A stretch of 64,000 nucleotides of DNA from DSCS01 sp035391585. GTDB lineage: Bacteria > Macinerneyibacteriota > Macinerneyibacteria > Macinerneyibacteriales > DSCS01. The stretch lies in the NCBI GenBank assembly GCA_964574875.1, contig CAZNOX010000001.1, positions 1-64,000 on the forward strand, in the 5' to 3' direction. The position numbers and the translations under genes were made by a program. The notes beneath the pieces were generated by a model. It saw nothing but the letters and a program-made list of their open reading frames with translations, was not told the DNA's origin and searched no databases. Shown here in pieces: positions 40,861 through 48,847 of the stretch (the stretch's first letter is position 1; each line of letters opens with the position of its first letter).

Positions 40861-41287
40861 ACATTTTCCCCCTCAAGCGGCAGACCAGGTCATGGACCGG
40901 ATCTTCCGTTACCGGGCATCACGCCGGGCTTTTCGCGCTGTGATCCTTTTCGCGGGGGGTGCCCTTCTCTTCTTTGCCCTTTTTCTCCCTTTACGAAACC
41001 TCGGCCTGCCCGGCCACCGCATCACCTTCACGCTCTATGCTCCCCAGGCCCGTCAGGTCTCCCTTGTGGGAGATTTCAACCAATGGGGTGAGCCGGGAAT
41101 ACCCATGACCGAAAACCGGTCCGGGGAATGGACGGTCACACTGACCCTGGAACCCGGCGCCTACAGGTATCTCTTCTCCGTGGACGGCGGGACCCTTCCC
41201 GATCCCCGTTCAGCTCTTCTCTCCGATCCCTACGGAGGAGATGTCTCTCTTGTCCATGTCAACGGTTCAAAGGAGGAACATATATGA
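40844..41287 (+). CDS. Single-pass membrane protein with CBM48/AMPK-type E-set domain
   Basis: 147 residues. Residues 1-29 are cytoplasmic, 30-50 hydrophobic (VILFAGGALLFFALFLPL), and ~58-140 a glycogen-binding-like beta sandwich: ITFTLYAPQARQVSLVGDFN, the key Trp at 81, GAYRYLFSVDG. CBM48-like domains bind alpha-glucans or serve as protein interaction modules. The gene overlaps the sigma gene by 17 bases, with AAAGGAGG before its ATG, the usual position of an anti-sigma factor, so a membrane-tethered anti-sigma or sensor role is likely but unproven; no ZAS zinc motif is present. Confidence 0.78.
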   Translation: MDRAPEHFPPQAADQVMDRIFRYRASRRAFRAVILFAGGALLFFALFLPLRNLGLPGHRITFTLYAPQARQVSLVGDFNQWGEPGIPMTENRSGEWTVTLTLEPGAYRYLFSVDGGTLPDPRSALLSDPYGGDVSLVHVNGSKEEHI

Positions 41288-41694
41288 AACGTTATCTGCC
41301 TCTTCTCATCATGGTGCTCTTCACTGCAAGCCTCTCTGTTTCAGGGATGACACCCGAAAAAAAGAGAGAAGCGGTCCGGGCCCATACCCGCACCCAACTG
41401 GTCAAAAAGGGCCTCAGCGAAGAGACGGCCCTGAAGGCTGTAAACCGTCTTGCTCAAGAGGCGAAGACTTTCCGCGAGGAGCTCCGGAGCCTGAAACGCC
41501 TCTGCCGGATGTCGACCAAGACTCTTGAAAAGATGACAAAAAATATGAAAACCGGCTCACCTCAGGAGAAGCCTTCAGCAGCCTGGACTGTCCGCGACAG
41601 GAAAAGGGAGGCTCAAAGAGAGAGCACTGAAAAACGTAAAGAGTTCAGGTCGCCGCGCTGGAGTGACGGGACGGAAACGGGGAACAGCCGTTGA
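41284..41694 (+). CDS. Small exported protein, unknown
   Basis: 136 residues, not recognised. A signal peptide is clear (basic start, LPLLIMVLFTASLSVSG, likely cut near residue 21). The mature part is highly charged, Lys/Arg/Glu-rich and helical (EKKREAVRAHTRTQLVKKG) with a low-complexity C-terminus. AAAGGAGG upstream of ATG 41284; overlaps the CBM48 gene by four bases. Possibly a periplasmic regulator or chaperone of the operon's envelope products. Confidence 0.65.
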   Translation: MKRYLPLLIMVLFTASLSVSGMTPEKKREAVRAHTRTQLVKKGLSEETALKAVNRLAQEAKTFREELRSLKRLCRMSTKTLEKMTKNMKTGSPQEKPSAAWTVRDRKREAQRESTEKRKEFRSPRWSDGTETGNSR

Positions 41695-42284
41695 AGAGGC
41701 TCCTCTTCTCTCTTCTCATCATCTTGGCGCTGGCCCTTCCCGCTGCAGCCCAGCTCCCCGGTGAACTCAGGGCCCGGATCGATCAACTGGGGTTCCAGTC
41801 GGAGTACTGGACCACCTATATCCGCATGGCCCGTCTTCATAACCGTGAAGAGGAGATCGAAAAGATCATTGATTCCCGCATCCGGTTTCTCCTCTCCCTG
41901 AAAAAGGACTGCCCCTCTTTTCAGCGTGATGATATCGCCGATTATCTCTATTACAGCGATCTCGGCCTTTCACCCGGATCCCTGGCCCGGGTCATCAACG
42001 CGAAAGGGCCCTCGCCGGAGCTTCTGCACGCTCTCAACGGCTTTCTCAGTGTTGCTGCCGGATATCTTCATGCCGATCCGGAAGAGCTTGAGGAACTTGC
42101 AGAAGCGTTTGCGCTCAGAAACTACTCATCCCGGGACCTCACGGCCCTCACGGGCCTTCTCAAAACCCTTCACGGAAAAGATTTCGGTATGAAAAGCGGC
42201 CTTCGCAAACAGAAGCTGATGGCGCTGTTCCGCGAAGGATATTCGATCTCATTCATTAAACGACAACTGGAGGATCTCTCATGA
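41691..42284 (+). CDS. Small exported helical protein, unknown
   Basis: 197 residues, not recognised. Signal peptide LLFSLLIILALALPAAAQ, cleavage after AAA near residue 20. The mature protein is helical with no cysteines and no known motif (DQLGFQSEYWTTYIRMARLHN, DIADYLYYSDLGLSPGSLARV). TTG start at 41691 overlapping the preceding stop codon as TTGA; this couples its translation to the gene before. Probably periplasmic. Confidence 0.65.
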   Translation: MKRLLFSLLIILALALPAAAQLPGELRARIDQLGFQSEYWTTYIRMARLHNREEEIEKIIDSRIRFLLSLKKDCPSFQRDDIADYLYYSDLGLSPGSLARVINAKGPSPELLHALNGFLSVAAGYLHADPEELEELAEAFALRNYSSRDLTALTGLLKTLHGKDFGMKSGLRKQKLMALFREGYSISFIKRQLEDLS

Positions 42285-43342
42285 AAAAAGAACTCGTTCT
42301 GCTGTTCACTCTTCTGTTGGCCCCTCTTTACGCCCTCACCGCGGAAACCTCTTTCCTCACAGGGATCACGTACGGGTATAACGACAACATCTACCGTGAT
42401 TCCTCACAGCTCTCCTCGGCTTTCCTTGAAGAGTCCTTCTATGCCGCATGTTCGGCGTCCGCTTTCCAGGGTGAGGCTTTTATCAGCCATACGGGTTTTG
42501 TCTCCGAGACTTCTGAAAACCAGCTTCTCATGAACCTGACCCTCTCGTATGACCTTTTCCTCAGCATGAAGAGCACCTTCCGCTTTTCCGGAGAAGGAGG
42601 GAGAAGCGATTATACCGAATGGGAGGATCCGGACCTCACCACGATCAAAGGCTCCCTCTCCTATATCTATGACGATCTCTCCAGGACACAGGCCACATTG
42701 ACAGCAGCCGCGGGATCCAACACTTACGGCCTGGAAGCCGCCTCCAACAGCTATTTCGAAGGCGCTGCTTCACTTCAGTACTATTATGCCCTGGATGATT
42801 CTCTCACCCTTTCAGCTTATCTCCGTCACCATACCTGGAAGGCCCGCCGCCTGGAGACAGGTCACGGCGGAGCCATGATGACCCCCTCGTCAGACCTCAT
42901 CGGCCTTTCTCTCTCCACGGAATGGGCCCTTGGCACCGCTTTGACCCTTACCCCCCGTCTCTACTGGGAATCCCAGAAGAGCAATATGACCGCCATCATC
43001 CCCGCAGAGATCGAACCCCTGGTGGAACAGGACAGCGACACCTATCACTGCGCGGGGATGACCCTCAGCGCCTCTCTCGCACTGGGGCCCTTCTATTTCA
43101 ATCCGTCAGCGGGTTATTTTCATAAAACGTATCCCGACCGCATCTCTTTTGTCGACGAGGCCACTCCTTCAGACCAAGGGGTGACTCTGGAAGGCTGGAA
43201 TCTCAACGCTGAAGGGCGTGTCTTTGTCTCGTCCCTTCTTGCGGCGACTCTGTCATGGGAATGGGACCATTATCAATCTGATGACTATTGGAGCCGGGGA
43301 AACGGTTATTCGGTGTCGGGGGGCGTTTTTCTCCTCTTCTGA
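42281..43342 (+). CDS. Outer-membrane beta-barrel protein
   Basis: 353 residues. Signal peptide ends at ALTA (residue ~20). The mature part alternates short aromatic-flanked amphipathic strands (LMNLTLSYDLFLSM, LTLSAYLRHHTWKARR, LTLTPRLYWESQKSN) and ends GYSVSGGVFLLF, with the terminal Phe typical of BAM-recognised barrels. Around 14-18 strands seem possible. Function unknown. ATGA overlap with the preceding gene; the 3' end overlaps the ExbB-like gene by 37 bases. Confidence 0.82.
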   Translation: MKKELVLLFTLLLAPLYALTAETSFLTGITYGYNDNIYRDSSQLSSAFLEESFYAACSASAFQGEAFISHTGFVSETSENQLLMNLTLSYDLFLSMKSTFRFSGEGGRSDYTEWEDPDLTTIKGSLSYIYDDLSRTQATLTAAAGSNTYGLEAASNSYFEGAASLQYYYALDDSLTLSAYLRHHTWKARRLETGHGGAMMTPSSDLIGLSLSTEWALGTALTLTPRLYWESQKSNMTAIIPAEIEPLVEQDSDTYHCAGMTLSASLALGPFYFNPSAGYFHKTYPDRISFVDEATPSDQGVTLEGWNLNAEGRVFVSSLLAATLSWEWDHYQSDDYWSRGNGYSVSGGVFLLF

Positions 43343-43941
43343 GAAGGGTTCTGGTCATCCAGGACCGCCGCTCTCATGAACCGGAGAAAAGAGAGATAAG
43401 GAAGAAACAGGATCTTCTGAAACCGGCGGATGAGCGCAGAACAGGCCAGTGTGACAATAGCGATGATGAGGCCTGCTGCTGTGGTCAGCAGGGCTTCCGA
43501 GATCCCTGCGGTGAGCAGGTCTTTTTTTTCAAGGGTGAAGACGCCCAGGACCCTGAAGGACGAGATGATACCGCTGATGGTCCCGAGGATCCCCAAAAGA
43601 GGCGCTGCTGTCACGGCAAAGCTCAAAAGGCCCATGCGGTTTTCCGAAAGGCCCTGGTATGAAGAGACGATCCCCCTGGCCTGCTCATAATCGAAAAGAG
43701 AGAGGGCGGTGACAGTCTTCTTGATCTCATCCAGGATGACCCCTCCCGGGGGGTAATCTTTCAGCGAACGGTGCTCTCTGAGAAAGAGAGCCGCATCCTT
43801 CCCCCGAAAACGGGCTCGTTTCCGCCACAGCTGCAGATGAAAAAAGAGACGGTCCAGGATCGCTGCCAGAGCGATCACCGACAGGAGCAGAAGCGGATAC
43901 CCCCAGACACCGCTGGCCTGAAGAAAGGCTGTAAGAGTCAC
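43306..43941 (-). CDS. MotA/TolQ/ExbB-type proton channel protein
   Basis: 211 residues with three spans: one near the N-terminus (GYPLLLLSVIALAAILDRLFF) and two in the conserved channel region (AAPLLGILGTISGIISSF and EALLTTAAGLIIAIVTL). The motif TAAPLLGILGT and the AxxTTAxGL helix are the ExbB/TolQ signature. No ExbD/TolR, TonB or TolA gene is in the window, so its partner lies elsewhere or is missing. 16 bases after metG. Confidence 0.88.
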   Translation of the reverse strand: MTLTAFLQASGVWGYPLLLLSVIALAAILDRLFFHLQLWRKRARFRGKDAALFLREHRSLKDYPPGGVILDEIKKTVTALSLFDYEQARGIVSSYQGLSENRMGLLSFAVTAAPLLGILGTISGIISSFRVLGVFTLEKKDLLTAGISEALLTTAAGLIIAIVTLACSALIRRFQKILFLPYLSFLRFMRAAVLDDQNPSQKRRKTPPDTE

Positions 43942-43957
43942 TCCCCTCCTCCCCGGT

Positions 43958-45889
43958 TCAGCGCACCACGGCGCCGTTGAAGATGTCGTCTTTCCGGTCC
44001 AGGGTGACCAGCGAAAGTCCCTTGTCTGTCGAAGCGGCCAGAAGCATCCCTTCCGAGACGATTCCTCTCAGCTTCCTGGGCTCCAGGTTGGTGACCACGA
44101 CCACAGACTTTCCCGGGAGATCCTCTTTGGCATACCAGGCCTTGATCCCTGCGGCGATGGTCCTGGTCTCATCCCCGATACGGACGGTGAGAGCGTAGAG
44201 TTTGTCTGCCCCGGGAATATCTTCGGCTTTCTGGATGACACCGGCTCTGAGGTTCACTTTGGTGAAATCGTCATAAGTGATGAAAGCGACTCCCTGAGGC
44301 GGGACCTCGTCCTTTTTCTCACAGGCTTTTTCAGGTCTCTCTTTTTTCTTCCCCTCGTCACGACGGGGAAAGAGGATCTCGCCCTTGCGGACCTTGTTCC
44401 CCCGTGCCCCTCCCCATCTCAGGTTTTCAAACCCCTGAGCGATCTCGCTTTCAGGGTCGCAGCCGATCTGGAGGAAGATCTTGCGCGCGGTCTCTTCCAT
44501 GAAAGGCGCGATGAGAAGGGCTGCAAACCGGATGGCTTCAGCAAGATGGAAAAGAACATTGTCCAGACGGCTTCCGTCCTCCTCTTTGGCCAGTTTCCAC
44601 GGTTCAGTCTCGTCGATATATTTGTTTGTCCTGCGGATAAATTTCCAGATGGTCTCCAGGGCTTCGGTAAAGTCAAAGAGGCCGATATATTTCTCCACTT
44701 CGCCGAACAGGCCTTCGGCCATCTGCTGGAGAGAGCGGTCCTCTTCGGTGAGGGGCGCCGCGGCCTTGGGAACAGTCCCTCCGCGGTACTGGAGGATCAT
44801 CTGGACGGTCCGGCTCACCAGGTTTCCAAGGTCGTTGGCCAGGTCGTAGTTAAACCGTTTTTTGAGGTTTTCGTTTGAGAAGTCCCCGTCTCTTCCGAAT
44901 TTGATGTCCCGGAGCATATAGTATTTCAGGGCATCCAGGGAATACTCCTGTGCAATGGCCACAGGATCGATGGCGTTCCCCATGGATTTGGATATCTTCT
45001 CCCCGTCCACAGTGAGCCACCCGTGGGCAAAGACTTTTTTGGGCAGGGGGATGCCGGCAGCCAGAAGCATGGCGGGCCAGATCACAGAATGGAACCAGTT
45101 GATCTCCTTGCCGATGAAATGGACATCGGCGGGCCAGTACTTCTGAAAGGCCGCATCATCCTCTTTCCCGTACCCCAGGGCTGTGATGTAATTGAGCAGG
45201 GCATCGAACCAGACATAGATCACATGATCCTCGTCTCCCGGCATGGTCACGCCCCAGGGAAAGGAACTCCGGCTCACACTCAGGTCTTCCAGAGGCTCGC
45301 TTTTCAGGCGCATGAGCATCTCGTTGCGCCGGAAATCGGGGGCCACGAAGCCTTCGTTTTCTTCATAATGACGGATGAGCGCATCCTGGTAGCGGGAGAG
45401 CCTGAAAAAATAGTTCTCTTCCCTGATCCACTGGACAGGACGTTTGCATTCAGGGCAGAGGTTTCCCTCCCCCAGCTCCTTTTCCGTATAGTAGCGCTCG
45501 TCATGGACGCAATACCATCCTTCATAATGGCCCTTGTAGATATCGCCCTGATCCATGAGTTTTTTGAAAAAGGCCCGGACAGACTTTTCATGGTCGGGGT
45601 CCGTGGTGCGGATGAAATAGTCATACCTGATGTCGAGTTTTTTCCAGATATCGATGAACTGGCCGGCGACCTCGTCGACGAACTCCTTGACATCGCGCCC
45701 TTTCTCCCGGGCCGCCTGATAGATCTTCAGGCCGTGTTCATCCGTTCCCGTGAGGTAAAAGACATCATAACCCGCCATTCTTTTGAAACGGGCCAGGCAG
45801 TCGGCCACGATAGTGGTGTAGGCACTCCCCACATGGGGTTTGCTGTTCACATAATAGAGGGGTGTGGTGATATAATAGGTCTTTTTCAT
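43958..45889 (-). CDS. metG: Methionyl-tRNA synthetase
   Basis: 643 residues. HIGH-type motif in YVNSKPHVGSAYTT, zinc cysteines in NLCPECKRPVQW, KMSKS variant KISKSMGN, anticodon-binding domain, and a C-terminal tRNA-binding EMAP/Trbp111-like domain (FTKVNLRAGVIQKAEDIPGADKLY) of about 110 residues that promotes dimerisation. ATGA overlap with the PSP1 gene. Confidence 0.97.
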   Translation of the reverse strand: MKKTYYITTPLYYVNSKPHVGSAYTTIVADCLARFKRMAGYDVFYLTGTDEHGLKIYQAAREKGRDVKEFVDEVAGQFIDIWKKLDIRYDYFIRTTDPDHEKSVRAFFKKLMDQGDIYKGHYEGWYCVHDERYYTEKELGEGNLCPECKRPVQWIREENYFFRLSRYQDALIRHYEENEGFVAPDFRRNEMLMRLKSEPLEDLSVSRSSFPWGVTMPGDEDHVIYVWFDALLNYITALGYGKEDDAAFQKYWPADVHFIGKEINWFHSVIWPAMLLAAGIPLPKKVFAHGWLTVDGEKISKSMGNAIDPVAIAQEYSLDALKYYMLRDIKFGRDGDFSNENLKKRFNYDLANDLGNLVSRTVQMILQYRGGTVPKAAAPLTEEDRSLQQMAEGLFGEVEKYIGLFDFTEALETIWKFIRRTNKYIDETEPWKLAKEEDGSRLDNVLFHLAEAIRFAALLIAPFMEETARKIFLQIGCDPESEIAQGFENLRWGGARGNKVRKGEILFPRRDEGKKKERPEKACEKKDEVPPQGVAFITYDDFTKVNLRAGVIQKAEDIPGADKLYALTVRIGDETRTIAAGIKAWYAKEDLPGKSVVVVTNLEPRKLRGIVSEGMLLAASTDKGLSLVTLDRKDDIFNGAVVR

Positions 45890-46755
45890 GAATCGGCCTC
45901 CCTGTCCTGGTTCTCATGATCGTCGATGACGACATCTTTGTCTTTCAGCGGTTCGGATTTCACCGGGCTGATATCGTCAAGGGTAAACACATCTTCGCCG
46001 CCCTGGTCCAGGTGGACGATGATCTGCTCTGTAAAGATATTGATATTTTTGACTGTGCCGCATCCCTGGGGAGTCTTGACCCTCGACTCCATATCAGGGA
46101 AGGCTTCAGAAAGCCTCTTGTAGGTCTCTTCCTCATACCGGAGACAACACATGAGCCGGCCGCAGACCCCCGACATCTTATTGGGGTTCAGAGACAGGTA
46201 TTGGGCTTTGGACATCTTGATGGAGATGCTGTCGAACTCCCTGAGCCATGCTGAACAACAGAGCCGCTGGCCGCATATCCCCACACCGCCCAGCTTCTTG
46301 GCCACATCACGGACGCCGATCTGACGAAGCTCGATCCGCGTCTTGAAGGTCCGGGCCAGGTCTTTGACCAGGGCCCTGAAATCCACGCGCCCTTCCGAAG
46401 AGAAATAGAACATCAGGTAACTTTTATTAAACGCATACTGGGCATCGATGAGTTTCATGGGGAGCCCGTGCTGGGTGATGAGTTCCTGGCAGATCCGGAG
46501 AGCCTCCGTCTCTTCGTTTTTCAGCTGTTTCAGCGTCACCCGGTCTCCCGCCGTCATCTTCCTGATGATGCTTTTTAAAGGCAGGACGATCTCTTCCAGC
46601 GAAAGGGTCCTCGCCGGAGCGATGACCTTGCCCACAGCCTCTCCCTTTTCTGTGTCAGCGATGACATAATCCCCTGCAGTGAGAGGTTCTTCACACGGTT
46701 TAAAATAATAGACTTTCCCGGCGTCCTGAAATTGGACAGATACCACTTCGATCAT
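45886..46755 (-). CDS. PSP1-domain protein (RicT/YaaT-like)
   Basis: 289 residues. The PSP1 domain with its cysteine set is clear: GVGICGQRLCCSAWLREF and SGVCGRLMCCLRYEEETY. In Bacillus the homologue YaaT/RicT carries iron-sulfur clusters and acts in RNA maturation with RicA and RicF. The gene order tmk-holB-yaaT seen in Firmicutes is kept here, then metG. ATGA overlap at both ends. Confidence 0.92.
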   Translation of the reverse strand: MIEVVSVQFQDAGKVYYFKPCEEPLTAGDYVIADTEKGEAVGKVIAPARTLSLEEIVLPLKSIIRKMTAGDRVTLKQLKNEETEALRICQELITQHGLPMKLIDAQYAFNKSYLMFYFSSEGRVDFRALVKDLARTFKTRIELRQIGVRDVAKKLGGVGICGQRLCCSAWLREFDSISIKMSKAQYLSLNPNKMSGVCGRLMCCLRYEEETYKRLSEAFPDMESRVKTPQGCGTVKNINIFTEQIIVHLDQGGEDVFTLDDISPVKSEPLKDKDVVIDDHENQDREADS

Positions 46756-47684
46756 CGTTTTCGCTCCTCATCCCAGAATTTGATCACGCTTTCTGTTATG
46801 ATGAATCTCCTGTTGACATTCATCCTGTCTTTGTACGGCAATTCACTCAATTCTTCAAGAAGTATAAGAAACCTTGGCGTAAAATCAACCCTTTTATAGA
46901 GAGGGGCCCAGGAAGGACGCATGAGCCTCTCGCCTTCTCCTTCATGGAGGAGGAGAAGGTCACGGCACAGCGATGCGGTGACGGCCCGGAACAACCGGTA
47001 AGCCAGAAGAGAATCGTCTCCCGAGCGGGAGGAGACTCCCGCAGAGGTGAAGCGATCCGCTGCGTCCAGAAGGGCTGCTGTCCCGGGCTTCTTTTCGAAG
47101 AGCCCCTTCCATATCTCCAGCATGGCCCGCAACGTCTCCAGAGGAAGATCCCGGGTGACCAGTCCCCTGTTCTGGTGAAAAAAGAGGGCTTCTTCCTGTG
47201 TCATATCCGGGTACTTCAGCGCCAGGTTTTTTAAAAATGCTTCAAACGGCTCCTGCCTCAGGGTAAAAAGGGTGCATCGCGAACGTACCGTGGGAAGAAG
47301 TTCTCCGGCGTCGGATGTGAGCAGAAAGAGGCCGGCATTGTCCGGAGGTTCTTCGAGGATCTTGAGGAGAGAATTGGCTGCCTCCGCGGTCATAGCCTCG
47401 GCTCCCTCCACAATGAGGATATTCTTCCCCTGTCCGTAAGGGGTCTTGAGGAGAAACTCGGCTCCTTCCTGGATATCCTCCACAGAGACGATCCCTGACC
47501 TGCGGGCTTCCACCAGGAAGACTCCCCGGGGGATCTCCCCGTCTGGAGCCTGCCCCTGAAGAAGGGCAGCCATGGTCAGTGCTGTCTCAAGCCGCCTGGA
47601 CGGGCTCTGCTCCTGAAGGATGAGAGAGGAGGGAAGGTTTTTTTCACGGGCCATCTGTTCCAGGCGGGAATAGTCTGTATTCAC
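46752..47684 (-). CDS. holB: DNA polymerase III delta'-like subunit
   Basis: 310 residues. Clamp-loader AAA+ fold: VEGAEAMTAEAANSLLKILEEPP matches the sensor/SRC region, and TVRSRC is the SRC motif. The P-loop and zinc cysteines of active clamp-loader ATPases are missing, as usual for delta' proteins. GTG at 47684 is chosen: AAGGG is seven bases upstream and it overlaps the tmk stop as GTGA; another GTG at 47690 is too close to the AAGGG. Confidence 0.85.
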   Translation of the reverse strand: MNTDYSRLEQMAREKNLPSSLILQEQSPSRRLETALTMAALLQGQAPDGEIPRGVFLVEARRSGIVSVEDIQEGAEFLLKTPYGQGKNILIVEGAEAMTAEAANSLLKILEEPPDNAGLFLLTSDAGELLPTVRSRCTLFTLRQEPFEAFLKNLALKYPDMTQEEALFFHQNRGLVTRDLPLETLRAMLEIWKGLFEKKPGTAALLDAADRFTSAGVSSRSGDDSLLAYRLFRAVTASLCRDLLLLHEGEGERLMRPSWAPLYKRVDFTPRFLILLEELSELPYKDRMNVNRRFIITESVIKFWDEERKR

Positions 47685-48295
47685 AGCCACGCCCTTATGC
47701 TTTCCATGACCAGGAGGCTCACATCATCGATGGAACGCCCTGTGACATCCAGAGCTGTGATCCGCTGGGGATGCCGCCGCGCCAAATCAAGATACCCGTC
47801 AAGGACCCGCGAATGAAAATCCGCGGATTCACGGCTCAGCCGGTTCACGGCGTTCTCTCTTTGAAGGCCTGCATGGATATCCGTATAGAGCAGAATCGTC
47901 CCGTCGGGTTCACGTCCGTCGAGGATCCATCTGTTCATCTCCTCCACCGTCTCCAGGCCAAGTCCGCGGGCCACACCCTGGTAAGCAGCCGTGGCATCCA
48001 TAAAACGGTCACAGAGGACGATTTCCCCCGCCTCCAGGGCGGGAAGGATCTTTTCATAATAGTGCTGAGCCCTGGCTGCCAGGTAGAGGAAAAGTTCTGT
48101 TTTGGCATGAAGGCCGGACTCCCCTGCAGGCCGGAGCAGGATCTCCCTGATCTCTTCGGCCAGAGGCGTCCCTCCGGGCTCCCGTGTGGTGAGCACCGTA
48201 TACCCCTCGCTCATGAGGAGAGCGGCGGCCTTCTTCATCTGTGTGGTCTTCCCCACACCCTCTCCTCCTTCAAAAGTAATAAAAGTCCCCTTCAT
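47681..48295 (-). CDS. tmk: Thymidylate kinase
   Basis: Phosphorylates dTMP to dTDP. 204 residues. P-loop FEGGEGVGKTTQ, DR motif VLCDRFMDATAAYQG, and REPGGTPLAEEIR. Normal length and motif spacing. It follows the ECF-S-like gene by 12 bases. Confidence 0.96.
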   Translation of the reverse strand: MKGTFITFEGGEGVGKTTQMKKAAALLMSEGYTVLTTREPGGTPLAEEIREILLRPAGESGLHAKTELFLYLAARAQHYYEKILPALEAGEIVLCDRFMDATAAYQGVARGLGLETVEEMNRWILDGREPDGTILLYTDIHAGLQRENAVNRLSRESADFHSRVLDGYLDLARRHPQRITALDVTGRSIDDVSLLVMESIRAWL

Positions 48296-48307
48296 AGCCC
48301 CTCTTCT

Positions 48308-48838
48308 TTACCGGTCTTCCCCGGTGCCCCTGGGCCCTGACGGCGGAAAAACCATGAGAAGAGCTCCCGCAGCCGCCATATTGAGAAGCATGCCGGGGAT
48401 CCCCGTGATGAACCGGCCGGACCACCAGGAGAGGGAAAGGCCGGAAGCGAAAAGGATAACCGGCAGAGACATGAGACGCCCCAGGGCAAGAGGAAGCACC
48501 AGCCTCACGGCCAGGGGCCTTTTGCGGAGTGCTCCTGCGGCCAGGGCTGTGAAGGCCATCTCAACAGTGAGCAGAGGCATCATGGGAACCGGCCGGACAG
48601 CTGGCATTCCCGTGAGCAGGGTGTTGATAAGGGGGATCAGGAGAGCGGCCCCTATGAGGACAGAAGAGTCTGTATAGAACGACCCGATCACCAGCACGGT
48701 GAAGATGGGCAGAAAGACCTCTCCCGACAGGCCGGCGAGGTGAAAGAAAAACGGCACGGCCACGGATAAGGCCAGTATTGATGACAGGGCCAGGACACGG
48801 GCCCCTATGCGTGTTTCCGTCTTGATATTGATCATCAT
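48308..48838 (-). CDS. Membrane protein resembling an ECF transporter substrate-binding (S) component
   Basis: 176 residues with about five or six hydrophobic spans. The length, the Gly/Ala-rich helices and the TVEMAFTALAAGALRKRPL segment resemble ECF-transporter S components, which bind vitamins or metals and associate with a shared energy module. Similarity is by overall look; another small membrane family is possible. No EcfA/EcfT genes are nearby, fitting group II ECF systems with dispersed S genes. AGGAGG upstream of the ATGATG start. Confidence 0.5.
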   Translation of the reverse strand: MMINIKTETRIGARVLALSSILALSVAVPFFFHLAGLSGEVFLPIFTVLVIGSFYTDSSVLIGAALLIPLINTLLTGMPAVRPVPMMPLLTVEMAFTALAAGALRKRPLAVRLVLPLALGRLMSLPVILFASGLSLSWWSGRFITGIPGMLLNMAAAGALLMVFPPSGPRGTGEDR

Positions 48839-48847
48839 CTCCTCCTC

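Noticed and set aside
47684..47690. GTG at 47690 as the holB start
   Set aside because: Only one base after AAGGG; the GTG at 47684 has better spacing and the GTGA overlap common in this window.
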